A stretch of 64,000 bases of DNA, from the NCBI RefSeq assembly GCF_000214375.1, contig NC_015578.1:2232001-2296000 (forward strand), given 5' to 3'. The notes under the pieces are model-generated. The model did no database searches, was not told where the DNA came from, and saw only the letters and a program-made list of their open reading frames with translations. This DNA is from Treponema primitia ZAS-2 (GTDB taxonomy: Bacteria > Spirochaetota > Spirochaetia > Treponematales > Breznakiellaceae). The translations under genes and the position numbers were made by a program. Below, piece by piece: positions 27,001-35,408 of the stretch (positions within the stretch are counted from its first letter, which is position 1; each line of letters starts with the position of its first letter).

Positions 27001-27006
27001 ATTATA
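27001..27006 (-). promoter_or_regulatory. Probable -10 element of the dual cNMP-domain regulator
   Basis: On the minus strand the sequence reads TGTATAATG, a near-perfect extended -10, about 40 bases before the ATG at 26962. The -35 region 17 bases further up is weak (AGATAT), so activation by another factor is possible. Confidence 0.45.
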
Positions 27007-27057
27007 CAAATTCTTCTTTTAGTATATCTTAGTATCGGAATAAAATCCATTCAGAGT

Positions 27058-28056
27058 TCAGGGATTAAAATCTCCGACAAAAATAATTTCCGGTTCCAAT
27101 TCAATCCCCAGGGCGGCCTTTACCTTTTCCGCCGTTAGGGATGTCAGTTCCCGAATATCAGCAGCCCTGGCGTTCCCGGTGTTGATAATAAAGTTCCCGT
27201 GCCAGGGCGCAATTTGGGCCCCTCCTACAGAAAGGCCCCTCAGGCCCAGTTCATCGATGATCTTTCCTGTGGGTTTCCCGAAATCCCGGTTGTTCTTAAA
27301 GGCTGACCCCGCCGAAGGGAAGCGGTAATGCCCCTTCTCCTCCCGGTCTCGGCGATGTTTTTCCATATCACCCTGTATTTCCAGCTTTTCCCGGCGTTGA
27401 AGCCTGAACCGGGCGGCCAGAATCAGGACATCCCTGGTTTGGAAGGGGCTTTTTTTATAGGAAAAATCCCCTTTCCCGGGGAAAAGGCTGATTCTATTCA
27501 GTTTTTCATCCAGTATTTCGGTTTCCAAAAGTACATCCGAGACCTGCCTATCGAAGCACCGGGCGTTCATCCACACCGCCCCTCCCAGGGTGCCGGGCAT
27601 TCCCGCCAGGAATTCAAGCCCCCCCCAGCCTTCACGGGCAGCGGCTTCTAGGGCATCATCCACCCTTGTCCCCGCCCGGATCAAAACGCTGCCCGAGGCA
27701 GCTGTAGCTTCGTCGGGGCTGAAGTCGCAGCCGGTCCATCCGGTGGTGTCCAGCACTATCCCCCGGAGCCCCGAGTCGGATACCACCAAATTTGCCCCGC
27801 CCCCCAGGATAAAGAGGGGTATACCCTGGGTTCGGGCCAGATCCAGCAGGGCTACGGCAATAGGTGGGAAAGCCTCGCCCCGGGGCCGTATCCAAAGATC
27901 CGCCGGGCCGCCGACCTTAAAGGTGGTATGGGTCGACAGGGGTTCGTCGTATTTCAGGTCATCCTGGGCTAGCAGAGCCGTGATTTCAGAGGGGAGCCTT
28001 TCGATCAGGGCCTCCAGTACTGCTTTACTGTAACTCAAAAAATTCTTTCCTTTCAT
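27058..28056 (-). CDS. murB: UDP-N-acetylenolpyruvoylglucosamine reductase
   Basis: Makes UDP-MurNAc by NADPH-dependent reduction of the enolpyruvyl group, the second committed step of peptidoglycan precursor synthesis in the cytoplasm. The N-terminal FAD domain shows STHTTFKVGGPAD and GGGANLVVSD. The middle carries FLAGMPGTLGGAVWMNA. The catalytic loop reads FPSAGSAFKN, whose Ser is the proton donor, and the C-terminus HGNFIINTGNA fits the type II enzymes. From the ATG at 28056 it is 332 residues, usual for the family. It overlaps the upstream gene by 32 bases; a TTG at 28038, better spaced from AAAGGAAAG, is an alternative start. Confidence 0.95.
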   Translation of the reverse strand: MKGKNFLSYSKAVLEALIERLPSEITALLAQDDLKYDEPLSTHTTFKVGGPADLWIRPRGEAFPPIAVALLDLARTQGIPLFILGGGANLVVSDSGLRGIVLDTTGWTGCDFSPDEATAASGSVLIRAGTRVDDALEAAAREGWGGLEFLAGMPGTLGGAVWMNARCFDRQVSDVLLETEILDEKLNRISLFPGKGDFSYKKSPFQTRDVLILAARFRLQRREKLEIQGDMEKHRRDREEKGHYRFPSAGSAFKNNRDFGKPTGKIIDELGLRGLSVGGAQIAPWHGNFIINTGNARAADIRELTSLTAEKVKAALGIELEPEIIFVGDFNP

Positions 28057-30274
28057 TATTGTTCTGGTCCACCAGGGCACCCAGTTTCTTTGCAGCCAGG
28101 TCCGGCGCCAGGCTGCATATCCGGCTGCTCACCAGATTACGGGTCTTATACCGCTGGGTAAGTCCGGACAGAAGCCGGGCGGAAATCACTGGGTGACCGG
28201 CGGCAGTATAGCCTGTGGCGGCGGACCAGGAAAAGGCACATTCTCCGGTATCCAGGGCAAAGCGCCAGGATGGAGGGCTCTTTTCCAGGAGTTCTTTCAC
28301 CAACGAGGCCGCCCTTGCCCCGGGGCTTTGAGGCGCCGGAACCTTATCCCTGTCGTCATAGGGGACGGCGCCCTTCATTTTTGTCATGGCCCGCCGCTCC
28401 AGTGGGGAACCAAAGGCAAAAACCGCCGTATCCCCCTCAATGCCGCTTAGCACCCCGCCGGCCTTTCCAAACACCTTAAGCACCTCTTTGAGAAAGGCTG
28501 AGGCGGCTTGGGCAGCCTCCTGGGGACTACTTCTGTTTTCAAGGCCCTTCAGGTTTCCCTCCCGAACAACCACAATAGCCGCGTTGGTATTGAGGGTTTC
28601 TGAAAGCCCTGGCCCCCCAGCCCGGATGAGCCCTTTCAGCCAGGAAGGATCCATCCGGGGACCGTAGGCCCGGCGGAGGCGGTTTGCCTCCCGGTATTTT
28701 GCAAGCAGGGCGAACACAAAGGATGAGATAATCCCCGCCAAGGCCCCGGATAAGGGGATAAGGGGATCCATCCAGTAAGAGCGGAGGATAAAACTCTCTG
28801 AAAAACCAAAACCCAGGGCTGCGGTCAGGACCAGACCCAGGCCCAGGGAAACCCAAGGGCCGGTCAGGGCAATAGAGGTCAGAATGACCAGGACCCCAAG
28901 AAGAGACCAGACCAGGGTATCCTGGCCGGTATCCGGGCTGAATACCCGGCCGGTAAGGAGGGTATTGGCCATGAGGGCGGAGCTTTCCAGGTCTGAGTTT
29001 TCCCCGGGGGCGCCCAAAATGCAGAAGGCTCCGGAAAGTTCCGCTTCCATGGCAGAGCGGAGGCGCAGCAGTTCGGCGTATTTTTCCCGAAGATTCCTGA
29101 AAGTGAGGATCAGCTCATTTCGTAGGACCGTAACCCGCCGTATCCCCTCCACTCCTAAGGATTCGGAGGCAATCATCCGCTCATATCCGTCAACCAGGCT
29201 TGTTTCCGAGGGTCCATTAAAAAATTCATCCAGGGACTTGAAATACCCCGCCCTGGCGTTCAGCCAGAGGTCTTTTTTTTCCTGATCCGGGGCTGCCAAC
29301 AGTTCGTCCCGGATTTCTTCGGTATATTTATGGAGGTATCCCGGATATGCTACGGGGTCCAGGTCCTTATAGATACCCTGGTTTTCCGCATTGGTCAGGA
29401 GCCGCCCGAATTCCCGGTCCGCCTCCTCATATTCCTGAAACGCAGCCAAGGGGATACGACGGAAATCCTGTTCTTCCAGGTTAGGAGGAATAAACAAAAG
29501 CGCCCCGGTTTCGTCTGTGGGGAGAGGAAAATCCCCCTCCGGCCCGGCACTGAAAGTTCCAGCGCTTTTCAGGGCGGCAAAAACAATATGCTCCGCCTCA
29601 GAACCATCTTCCCGGATCATCACCGGGGCGATACGGCGTATTTTGCCGTCCCAGTCCTTGGCCGACCCAAGATACAGATCCAGCCCGGGAAGGTAGAGCC
29701 TGCCAAAAACCCCGGCGGAGTGCTCCAGGAGCTTCTCCTGTTTTTCCTGGGGAACCAGGGCTTGGAGAAGCCGATCCTTACCCCGTTCGGTGATAATCAC
29801 CAATTCCCCCACATAGCGTTCCGCCTCCGAGGGAAGGATAAAACCCAGCCGTATAGCCTCAAAGAGGTTCCGTATATTCCGTTCCACCAGGGCAAATTCC
29901 CCGTCAAACCGAGACCGTATCCCGGGGGAACCGGAGCTGTCACCGGAAACACCGGGAAAGTTCCCCCCAAAGGAAGGGTTTTCCAGGACCGGTGTCTGAA
30001 TAATCAGAGTATCAGCCCCCATTTCGGTCAAGGTCATCAATACCTGAGAAGCCGCAGAAGGATCGATAAAATCCTCTTGGGACAGCCGGGTTTCGATAAG
30101 CAACAGCTCCTGAGAAACCGGAGGGCGCCCGGCAAATTGCAAGAGATAATCGTAATGGGGCCCCAGCTTAGGGCCTTTCAGAACATGAGAAGAAAGGACA
30201 ATAACAGCAGCAGCGACACAAAACGTCACCGCCAGTCTGACCAGAGCCTTCTTTTTAGAAATATATACTGCCAT
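28025..30274 (-). CDS. CHASE2-type sensor with degenerate class III cyclase domain
   Basis: A 749-residue membrane protein. One membrane segment lies at residues ~9-29. A long extracytoplasmic region to ~445 contains MTLTEMGADTLIIQTPV and a Gly/Pro turn typical of CHASE2 sensors. Two to three more membrane segments span ~450-530. The C-terminal ~200 residues resemble a class III nucleotide cyclase: AAIVVVREGNLKGLE, then GGVLSGIEGDTAVFAFGSP, which fits the second metal-binding GD. The first metal aspartate appears replaced (VVVREG), so catalysis is doubtful. It is co-transcribed with murB by overlap. The same minus-strand block encodes a cyclic-nucleotide-domain regulator. It may be a sensory receptor that lost activity. 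Confidence 0.8.
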   Translation of the reverse strand: MAVYISKKKALVRLAVTFCVAAAVIVLSSHVLKGPKLGPHYDYLLQFAGRPPVSQELLLIETRLSQEDFIDPSAASQVLMTLTEMGADTLIIQTPVLENPSFGGNFPGVSGDSSGSPGIRSRFDGEFALVERNIRNLFEAIRLGFILPSEAERYVGELVIITERGKDRLLQALVPQEKQEKLLEHSAGVFGRLYLPGLDLYLGSAKDWDGKIRRIAPVMIREDGSEAEHIVFAALKSAGTFSAGPEGDFPLPTDETGALLFIPPNLEEQDFRRIPLAAFQEYEEADREFGRLLTNAENQGIYKDLDPVAYPGYLHKYTEEIRDELLAAPDQEKKDLWLNARAGYFKSLDEFFNGPSETSLVDGYERMIASESLGVEGIRRVTVLRNELILTFRNLREKYAELLRLRSAMEAELSGAFCILGAPGENSDLESSALMANTLLTGRVFSPDTGQDTLVWSLLGVLVILTSIALTGPWVSLGLGLVLTAALGFGFSESFILRSYWMDPLIPLSGALAGIISSFVFALLAKYREANRLRRAYGPRMDPSWLKGLIRAGGPGLSETLNTNAAIVVVREGNLKGLENRSSPQEAAQAASAFLKEVLKVFGKAGGVLSGIEGDTAVFAFGSPLERRAMTKMKGAVPYDDRDKVPAPQSPGARAASLVKELLEKSPPSWRFALDTGECAFSWSAATGYTAAGHPVISARLLSGLTQRYKTRNLVSSRICSLAPDLAAKKLGALVDQNNNERKEFFELQ

Positions 30275-30323
30275 AGATACCTTATTTTCGAAATTATTCC
30301 GATAATAGTAAAGTCTTTTATAC

Positions 30324-30352
30324 TTGCTTATACCATAAGGTATGATTATTAT
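30324..30352 (+). promoter_or_regulatory. Probable promoter with inverted-repeat operator
   Basis: In the divergent gap, TTGCTT near 30324 and TATTAT 17 bases on form a plausible promoter for the lipoprotein gene. The spacer contains the perfect inverted repeat ATACC-ATAA-GGTAT (30330-30343), a possible repressor site. No regulator for it is identified. Confidence 0.4.
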
Positions 30353-30384
30353 ATAAAGACAGAATGATTTTCAGGAGGAAAAAA

Positions 30385-30966
30385 TTGAGCAAAAGTAGAA
30401 TAAACATCATTCTATTTGTACTTTTAGCCCTGTCCCTGGTAGGCTGCGCCAAGCCGCCTACCGCAGAAATGGATAATGCCATAGCAGCGGTAACCAGGGC
30501 GGAAAATGATCCAGATGCCATAGCCTACGGCAGCTCTTCATTAGCCCGTGCCCGGGAAGCCCTGTCCAATATGCAGGCCGAAGCCGGTGCAAAGCGCTAT
30601 GACGGTGCAAAGACCTATGCCCAGGAAGCGATTAACGCCGCAGACCGGGCCATAGCGGACGGCAAAACCGGAGCCCAGCGTGCCCGGGACGAAGCCGCCA
30701 CCCTGGTAAACGGAGCCCGTACAGCCCTGACAGAAACCGAAAAGAACATCACCGCCGCCAAGGGTGTAAAAAACCTCGGTCTTGACTTTGACGGTATTTC
30801 CCAGGACTTTAATTCCGCTAAAAACCTGGTAGATCAGGCTCAGGGTTCTCTTTCCACAGGGAACTACCCTGACTGTGTCAGCAAAAGCCAGTCTGCCCGG
30901 TCTATTTTAGGGAATATTGATACTAAGATAAGTCAGGCAAGTATAGCTACTTCACGGAAGAAGTGA
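30385..30966 (+). CDS. DUF4398-like lipoprotein
   Basis: The TTG at 30385 is preferred over the in-frame ATG at 30364 because a perfect AGGAGG lies six bases upstream of it and within the longer version. The 193-residue product has a lipoprotein signal with lipobox LVGC. The mature part is Ala-rich and helical, with repeated NAA/ARAREAL heptad-like units (for example SSLARAREALSNMQAEAGAK and QEAINAADRAIADGK), the look of DUF4398 periplasmic lipoproteins. Role unknown; such proteins may be envelope spacers or Lpp-like linkers. It is transcribed alone and is followed by a repeat-filled gap. Confidence 0.85.
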   Translation: MSKSRINIILFVLLALSLVGCAKPPTAEMDNAIAAVTRAENDPDAIAYGSSSLARAREALSNMQAEAGAKRYDGAKTYAQEAINAADRAIADGKTGAQRARDEAATLVNGARTALTETEKNITAAKGVKNLGLDFDGISQDFNSAKNLVDQAQGSLSTGNYPDCVSKSQSARSILGNIDTKISQASIATSRKK

Positions 30967-30983
30967 GCTGAGATGGCATACAC

Positions 30984-31109
30984 AGGGGAGGAAGAGAAAT
31001 ACCCCCGCCCCCTAACCTGTAGAATTCCCCTTCGTCAGCCTCGCTTTGCGAGTCTGCTCCGGGGAGGAATTCCAGAGACGGGGGCGGAGGTATTTCCCTC
31101 CCTCCCCTG
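30984..31109. mobile_element. MITE-like palindromic element, copy B
   Basis: An outer inverted repeat (30984-31010 against 31079-31109, both including GGGGAGG...GAAATAC on opposite strands) encloses the core CCTAACCTGTAGA (31011-31023) and AATTCCAGAGACGGG (31068-31082). The centre TCGTCAGCCTCGCTTTGCGA corresponds to the matching centre in copy C. The long terminal repeats of copy A are not evident on either side. It starts 18 bases after the lipoprotein stop and could also act as a transcription barrier. Confidence 0.68.
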
Positions 31110-31181
31110 CCTTTTGTCACTCACACTTCCAGAATAAAAGGATAGCCTGTTCCCCAAGGTTCAATAATATTCCCTGCCATT

Positions 31182-31360
31182 ATGTTTAACAGCGGTCCAA
31201 AGTACCCCTTTAAGTACCATATACCATTGATCCAAAGCATCCCCTACCCTCATGTTTACCACCGATTTAAGGCGCCCCTTACCGTACCGTATACTAGCGA
31301 TCCAAGGCATACCCTACCCTTTTATGTTTACCACCGATCCAAGGCGCTCCCTCCCGTTAA
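31182..31360. repeat. Short tandem repeat, ~71-base unit, about 2.5 copies
   Basis: Units start ATGTTTA at 31182, 31252 and 31324. Each includes CCACCGAT or a variant and a second half with GATCCAA[AG]GCAT[AC]CCCTACCC, so the unit itself looks like a doubled ~35-base sequence. The copies are diverged (for example GCGGTCCAAAG, CCGATTTAAGG, CCGATCCAAGG). They lie between MITE-like copies B and C. I see no coding frame or CRISPR architecture here. Confidence 0.6.
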
Positions 31361-31433
31361 GTTTAGCGGAGTTAAGGTTTTCCTTATGTTATGTATAACA
31401 ATGGTTTAATGTAAATATACCGGGATAGAGGCA

Positions 31434-31580
31434 GGGCCGGGGGGCAATTCTTTCCGGCCCGTCTCTGGAATTCTCTGCCGTAGCAGACCGCGTAGCGGGC
31501 TGACGGAGGCAGGCTCTACAGGTTAGGGCCGGGGAGAATTGCCCCCCCGGCCCGGTCAGTAACCCAGTACAGTTATCACT
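31434..31580. mobile_element. MITE-like palindromic element, copy C, reversed
   Basis: An outer inverted repeat (31434-31459 against 31527-31555, GGGGGGCAATTC.../...GAATTGCCCCCC) encloses the core on the minus strand (CCCGTCTCTGGAATT at 31458-31472, TCTACAGGTTAGGG at 31515-31528). It ends in one terminal repeat, CGGTCAGTAACCCAGTACAG and following bases (to 31580), matching copy A. Its outer edge lies next to the PFOR promoter. Confidence 0.7.
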
Positions 31581-31581
31581 A

Positions 31582-31610
31582 TTGAACATTTTACATCCAA
31601 AAGATATAAT
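31582..31610 (+). promoter_or_regulatory. Strong sigma-70-type promoter of PFOR
   Basis: TTGAAC at 31582-31587 and a perfect TATAAT at 31605-31610 are separated by exactly 17 bases. Transcription would start about 25 bases before the PFOR ATG at 31640, which has TGAGG upstream. The terminal repeat of the adjacent element ends two bases before the -35. Confidence 0.8.
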
Positions 31611-31639
31611 AAAGAAACCCTTTACCTAATGAGGAAAAA

Positions 31640-34600
31640 ATGTCCGAAAAACACATGGTTATGATTGATGGTAACACCGCCGCGGGCCAGGTTGCCCACG
31701 CGCTAAGCGAAGTAATCGCAATTTATCCGATTACCCCCTCCAGCCCCATGGGCGAAGTCTCCGATGAGCTTTCAGCCCAGGGCAAGAAAAACCTCTGGGG
31801 CACTATCCCCCAGGTGGTCGAAATGCAGTCTGAAGCTGGCGCCGCGGGGGCGGTCCACGGGGCCCTGACCTCAGGCGCCCTCTCTTCCACCTTTACCGCG
31901 TCCCAGGGATTGCTCTTGATGATCCCCAATATGTACAAGATCGCCGGTGAGCTCACCTCAACGGTGTTCCACATCGCCGCCCGTGCCCTGGCTACCAGTT
32001 CCCTCTCGATTTTCGGGGACCACCAGGACGTGATGGCCTGTCGGCAGACCGGCTGGGCCATGCTTTCCTCCAACAGCGTCCAGGAAGCAGCGGATTTGGC
32101 GGTCATTTCCCATGCCGCCACCCTTCGCTCCCGGATACCCTTCCTCCACTTCTTTGACGGTTTCAGAACCAGCCACGAATTGCAGAAGGTCGAGGAAGTG
32201 TCCTTTGATACCCTGAAGCAGATGATCGACGACGATCTGGTCCGGGCACACCGGCTGCGGGGGCTGACCCCGGAAAAGCCCTCCATCAGGGGTACCGCCC
32301 AAAACCCTGACACCTATTTCCAGGGCCGGGAAGGGGTAAACCAGTACTACAATAAGGTTCCCGCCATAGTTCAAGCGGAAATGGACAAATATGCCAAGAT
32401 CACCGGTCGTGCCTACCACATTTATGACTACTTCGGGGCCAAGGATGCGGAAAAGGTGATCATTATCATGGGTTCCGGCGCGGAAACCTGCGAAGAAACC
32501 GTGGAATACCTGAACAAAAACGGTGAAAAGGTCGGGGTACTCAAGGTACGGCTCTACCGGCCCTTTGATGCCGCGGCTTTTGTAAAGGCCCTGCCTGCAA
32601 CGGTTAAGGCTATTGCGGTTCTGGACCGGACCAAGGAGCCCGGCTCCCTGGGCGAGCCCCTGTACGAAGATGTCCGGACCGCCATCGGCGAAATTCAGGC
32701 TGAGGGAAAGGCCCAGTTCAAGGATTATCCCACCATTCTGGGCGGCCGCTACGGCCTGGGTTCCAAGGAATTCACCCCCGCCATGGTCAAAGCGGTTTTT
32801 GATAACCTTTCGGGTAAGAAAATCCCCAAATTCATCGTTGGGATCAATGACGACATCCTGGGCCAGAGCCTGGCCTATGACGAACATTTTGTTTTGGCCG
32901 AAGAAGGCATGAACGAAGCCATGTTCTACGGCCTGGGTGCCGACGGCACGGTCGGGGCCAACAAGAACTCCATCAAGATCATCGGGGACGCCAAGCCGGA
33001 ACTTTCCGCTCAGGCCTACTTCTCCTACGACTCCAAAAAATCCGGGGGCTTCACGGTCTCCCACCTGCGCTTCGGTAAAAGCGCCATCCGCCGCCCCTAC
33101 CTGATCACCAAGGCGGACTTCCTGGCCTGTCACAAATTCTCCTACATGGAAACCTTCGACCTCCTGGCCAACATCAAAGACGGCGGCACCTTCCTCCTGA
33201 ACAGCCCCTATAGCGCCACCGAAGTATGGAAGGAAATCCCTGTGGAAGCCCAGAAGCGGATCATCGACAAAAAGGTCAAGTTTTACGTGATCAACGCCGC
33301 AGAAATAGCCCGGAATACCGGCATGGGGAACCGTATCAACACGGTCATGCAGGCCGCCTACTTCAAGCTTTCCGGGGTGCTCCCGGAAGCGGATGCAGTC
33401 AAGTATATGAAGAAATTCATCGAAAAATCCTACGGCAAGAAGGGCGCCGACGTGGTCCAGAAAAACTACGCCACCGTGGATGCCTCGCTCAACGCAGTTC
33501 AGGAAGTGAAATACTCCGCTGTAGACGGCAAGCTTCATATGAAACAACCTTTTGCCACAGCCAAGGACCCCTGGATTCAGGATGTGCTGGGCGCCGTGTC
33601 CATCCAGGATGGGGACAGGTTGCCGGTAAGCAAAATCCCCGTGGACGGCACCTTCCCCACCGCCACCACTCAGTACGAAAAACGGGCGGTCGCCGAGCGG
33701 GTTCCCAGTTGGGACCCCTCGATCTGCGTTCAGTGCGGTACCTGTGCTATAGTGTGTTCCCACGCCTGTATCCGCTTCAAGAACCTTACCGACGCCGAAG
33801 CGTCCAAGGCCCCCAAGGGCTTTAAGACTGTGGCGATTAAGCCTAAGCCCGTGGACGGTAAACAGACTGCCCTGGTCATCTCCGCCGAAGATTGTATGGA
33901 ATGCGGGGTCTGCATCAACGCCTGCCCTGCCAAATCCAAAGAAGATCCGAACAAGAAGGCCCTAAGCTGGATTAACTATGCGGATAACCCGGAATACCAC
34001 GCGGAACAAGCCGCAGCCTGGGACTATTTCCTCAGCCTGCCCGAAGTTCCCGCGGAAGAACTCAACCTGTCCACCCCCAAAGGCCTGGCCTACAAGCGGC
34101 CCCTCTTTGAATTCTCCGGCGCCTGCGGCGGCTGCGGTGAGACTCCCTATGTGAAGATCCTCTCCCAGCTCTTCGGGGACCGGGCGGTTATCGCCAACGC
34201 CACGGGCTGTTCCTCCATCTACGGCGGGAACCTTCCCACCACCCCCTACGCCCAGCGCGCCGACGGCCGGGGCCCCACCTGGTCCAACAGCCTCTTTGAA
34301 GACGCCGCAGAATTTGGCTTAGGTATGCGGCTCACCAGCGACAAGCTGGCTGAGTTTGCCAGAGAAGTGGCAGTTGTCGCCAAGGGCGAAGGCCTCCAGA
34401 CGGGCATCATCGACAAGATCCTGGCAAACCCCCAGAGCACTGACGCTGAGATCGAAGATCAGCGCAAACTGGTAGACCAGCTCAAGGCAGCCCTGAAAAG
34501 CGACACGAAACCGACTGCCAAGCAGCTTGCCTCCCTGGCGGACCACTTCATCAAGCGGTCCGTGTGGATACTGGGCGGCGACGGCTGGGGCTATGACATC

Positions 34601-35203
34601 GGCTACGGCGGTCTGGACCACGTCCTGGCCAGCAACCGGAACATCAACGTCCTCTGCATGGATACGGAAGTGTACTCCAACACCGGCGGTCAGATGTCCA
34701 AGGCAACCCCCATAGGGGCCATCGCCAAATTCGCCGCCGCCGGCAAGGACATTACCAAAAAGGACCTGGGAGCCCAGGCTATGAGCTACGGCTATGTATA
34801 TGTGGCCCGGATCTCCATGGGGGCCAACATAGGCCAGACCATCAAAGCCTTCCGGGAAGCAGAATCCTACCCCGGGGCCTCCCTGATCCTCGCCTACTCC
34901 CACTGCATCAACCACGGCATCGACATGAGCAAGGGCCTGGAACAGCAGAAAGCAGCGGTTACCTCGGGCCTCTGGCCACTGTACCGCTACGATCCCCGGC
35001 TCAAGGGAGAGGGCAAAAACCCCTTCCAGTTGGACTCCAAGGAAGCCACCACCAGCCTGGAAGACTTCATGTACAAGGAAGTCCGCTTCAAGAGCCTCAA
35101 GGCTGCCAGCCCCGACCGCGCCGACGCCCTGCTTGCCAAGGCCAAAGCCCAGGCAGAGCGGGTGTGGAAAGAGTACAAGTATTTAGCGGATAGACCATTC
35201 TGA
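31640..35203 (+). CDS. nifJ: Pyruvate:ferredoxin (flavodoxin) oxidoreductase
   Basis: Converts pyruvate and CoA to acetyl-CoA and CO2 while reducing ferredoxin or flavodoxin; central to fermentative energy metabolism in anaerobes. The 1187-residue single chain has the usual homodimeric layout. Domain I begins MIDGNTAAGQVAHALSEV and YPITPSSPMGE. The gamma-type and CoA regions follow. Two 4Fe-4S motifs, CVQCGTCAIVC and CMECGVCINACP, lie near residues 697-760. The TPP domain carries GACGGCGETPY, NATGCSSIYGG, GGDGWGYDIGYGG and DTEVYSNTGGQMSKATP. A C-terminal activation-type extension is present. It has its own strong promoter and two terminator-like hairpins after the stop, so it is a single-gene transcript. 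Confidence 0.97.
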   Translation: MSEKHMVMIDGNTAAGQVAHALSEVIAIYPITPSSPMGEVSDELSAQGKKNLWGTIPQVVEMQSEAGAAGAVHGALTSGALSSTFTASQGLLLMIPNMYKIAGELTSTVFHIAARALATSSLSIFGDHQDVMACRQTGWAMLSSNSVQEAADLAVISHAATLRSRIPFLHFFDGFRTSHELQKVEEVSFDTLKQMIDDDLVRAHRLRGLTPEKPSIRGTAQNPDTYFQGREGVNQYYNKVPAIVQAEMDKYAKITGRAYHIYDYFGAKDAEKVIIIMGSGAETCEETVEYLNKNGEKVGVLKVRLYRPFDAAAFVKALPATVKAIAVLDRTKEPGSLGEPLYEDVRTAIGEIQAEGKAQFKDYPTILGGRYGLGSKEFTPAMVKAVFDNLSGKKIPKFIVGINDDILGQSLAYDEHFVLAEEGMNEAMFYGLGADGTVGANKNSIKIIGDAKPELSAQAYFSYDSKKSGGFTVSHLRFGKSAIRRPYLITKADFLACHKFSYMETFDLLANIKDGGTFLLNSPYSATEVWKEIPVEAQKRIIDKKVKFYVINAAEIARNTGMGNRINTVMQAAYFKLSGVLPEADAVKYMKKFIEKSYGKKGADVVQKNYATVDASLNAVQEVKYSAVDGKLHMKQPFATAKDPWIQDVLGAVSIQDGDRLPVSKIPVDGTFPTATTQYEKRAVAERVPSWDPSICVQCGTCAIVCSHACIRFKNLTDAEASKAPKGFKTVAIKPKPVDGKQTALVISAEDCMECGVCINACPAKSKEDPNKKALSWINYADNPEYHAEQAAAWDYFLSLPEVPAEELNLSTPKGLAYKRPLFEFSGACGGCGETPYVKILSQLFGDRAVIANATGCSSIYGGNLPTTPYAQRADGRGPTWSNSLFEDAAEFGLGMRLTSDKLAEFAREVAVVAKGEGLQTGIIDKILANPQSTDAEIEDQRKLVDQLKAALKSDTKPTAKQLASLADHFIKRSVWILGGDGWGYDIGYGGLDHVLASNRNINVLCMDTEVYSNTGGQMSKATPIGAIAKFAAAGKDITKKDLGAQAMSYGYVYVARISMGANIGQTIKAFREAESYPGASLILAYSHCINHGIDMSKGLEQQKAAVTSGLWPLYRYDPRLKGEGKNPFQLDSKEATTSLEDFMYKEVRFKSLKAASPDRADALLAKAKAQAERVWKEYKYLADRPF

Positions 35204-35226
35204 GAAAAAAACTTTCGGTTTTTTTC
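35204..35226 (+). terminator. A/T hairpin directly after PFOR
   Basis: GAAAAAAAC at 35204-35212 pairs with GTTTTTTTC at 35218-35226 around a 5-base loop. The run of T in the right arm makes it a weak bidirectional-type terminator. Confidence 0.6.
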
Positions 35227-35230
35227 TTAA

Positions 35231-35253
35231 GGAGTTTGGCGGAGCCAAACTCC
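35231..35253. repeat. Short perfect palindrome, GGAGTTTGGC family
   Basis: GGAGTTTGGC pairs with GCCAAACTCC around a three-base GGA loop. It belongs with the hairpins at 35409-35452 and 44401-44451. Confidence 0.7.
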
Positions 35254-35276
35254 ACGAAAAGTGTTTAGCTAATGAG

Positions 35277-35313
35277 GCCCGGAGTCGCTGTGAAGGCGGT
35301 TCCGGGCTTTTTT
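35277..35313 (+). terminator. Intrinsic terminator downstream of PFOR
   Basis: GCCCGGA (35277-35283) pairs with TCCGGGC (35301-35307) and is followed directly by six T. It lies 74 bases after the PFOR stop and is the main terminator candidate. Together with the palindromes here, it accounts for most of the 311-base gap before the next gene; I see no gene in it. Confidence 0.8.
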
Positions 35314-35408
35314 ATGGTTAAAAAGCGGGAGGCGAATTTTCCCTTGCTGTTGAGACCCACCTAAAATCCCGGGGTTTATAGCCCTAGCCCCCATAAACCA
35401 AGCACTCT

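Noticed and set aside
25718-27022. 434-codon plus-strand frame opposite the dual cNMP-domain gene
   Set aside because: Antisense to a gene with clear domains.
29330-30367. 345-codon plus-strand frame opposite the CHASE2 gene
   Set aside because: Antisense shadow; no motif or start signal.
31182-31360. CRISPR-like repeats
   Set aside because: Units are adjacent, diverged, and have no unique spacers or cas genes nearby.
31958-33763. 601-codon frame on the minus strand inside the PFOR gene
   Set aside because: It is fully antisense to a strongly conserved enzyme gene; its sequence is a G/H/V/P-rich shadow with no motif.
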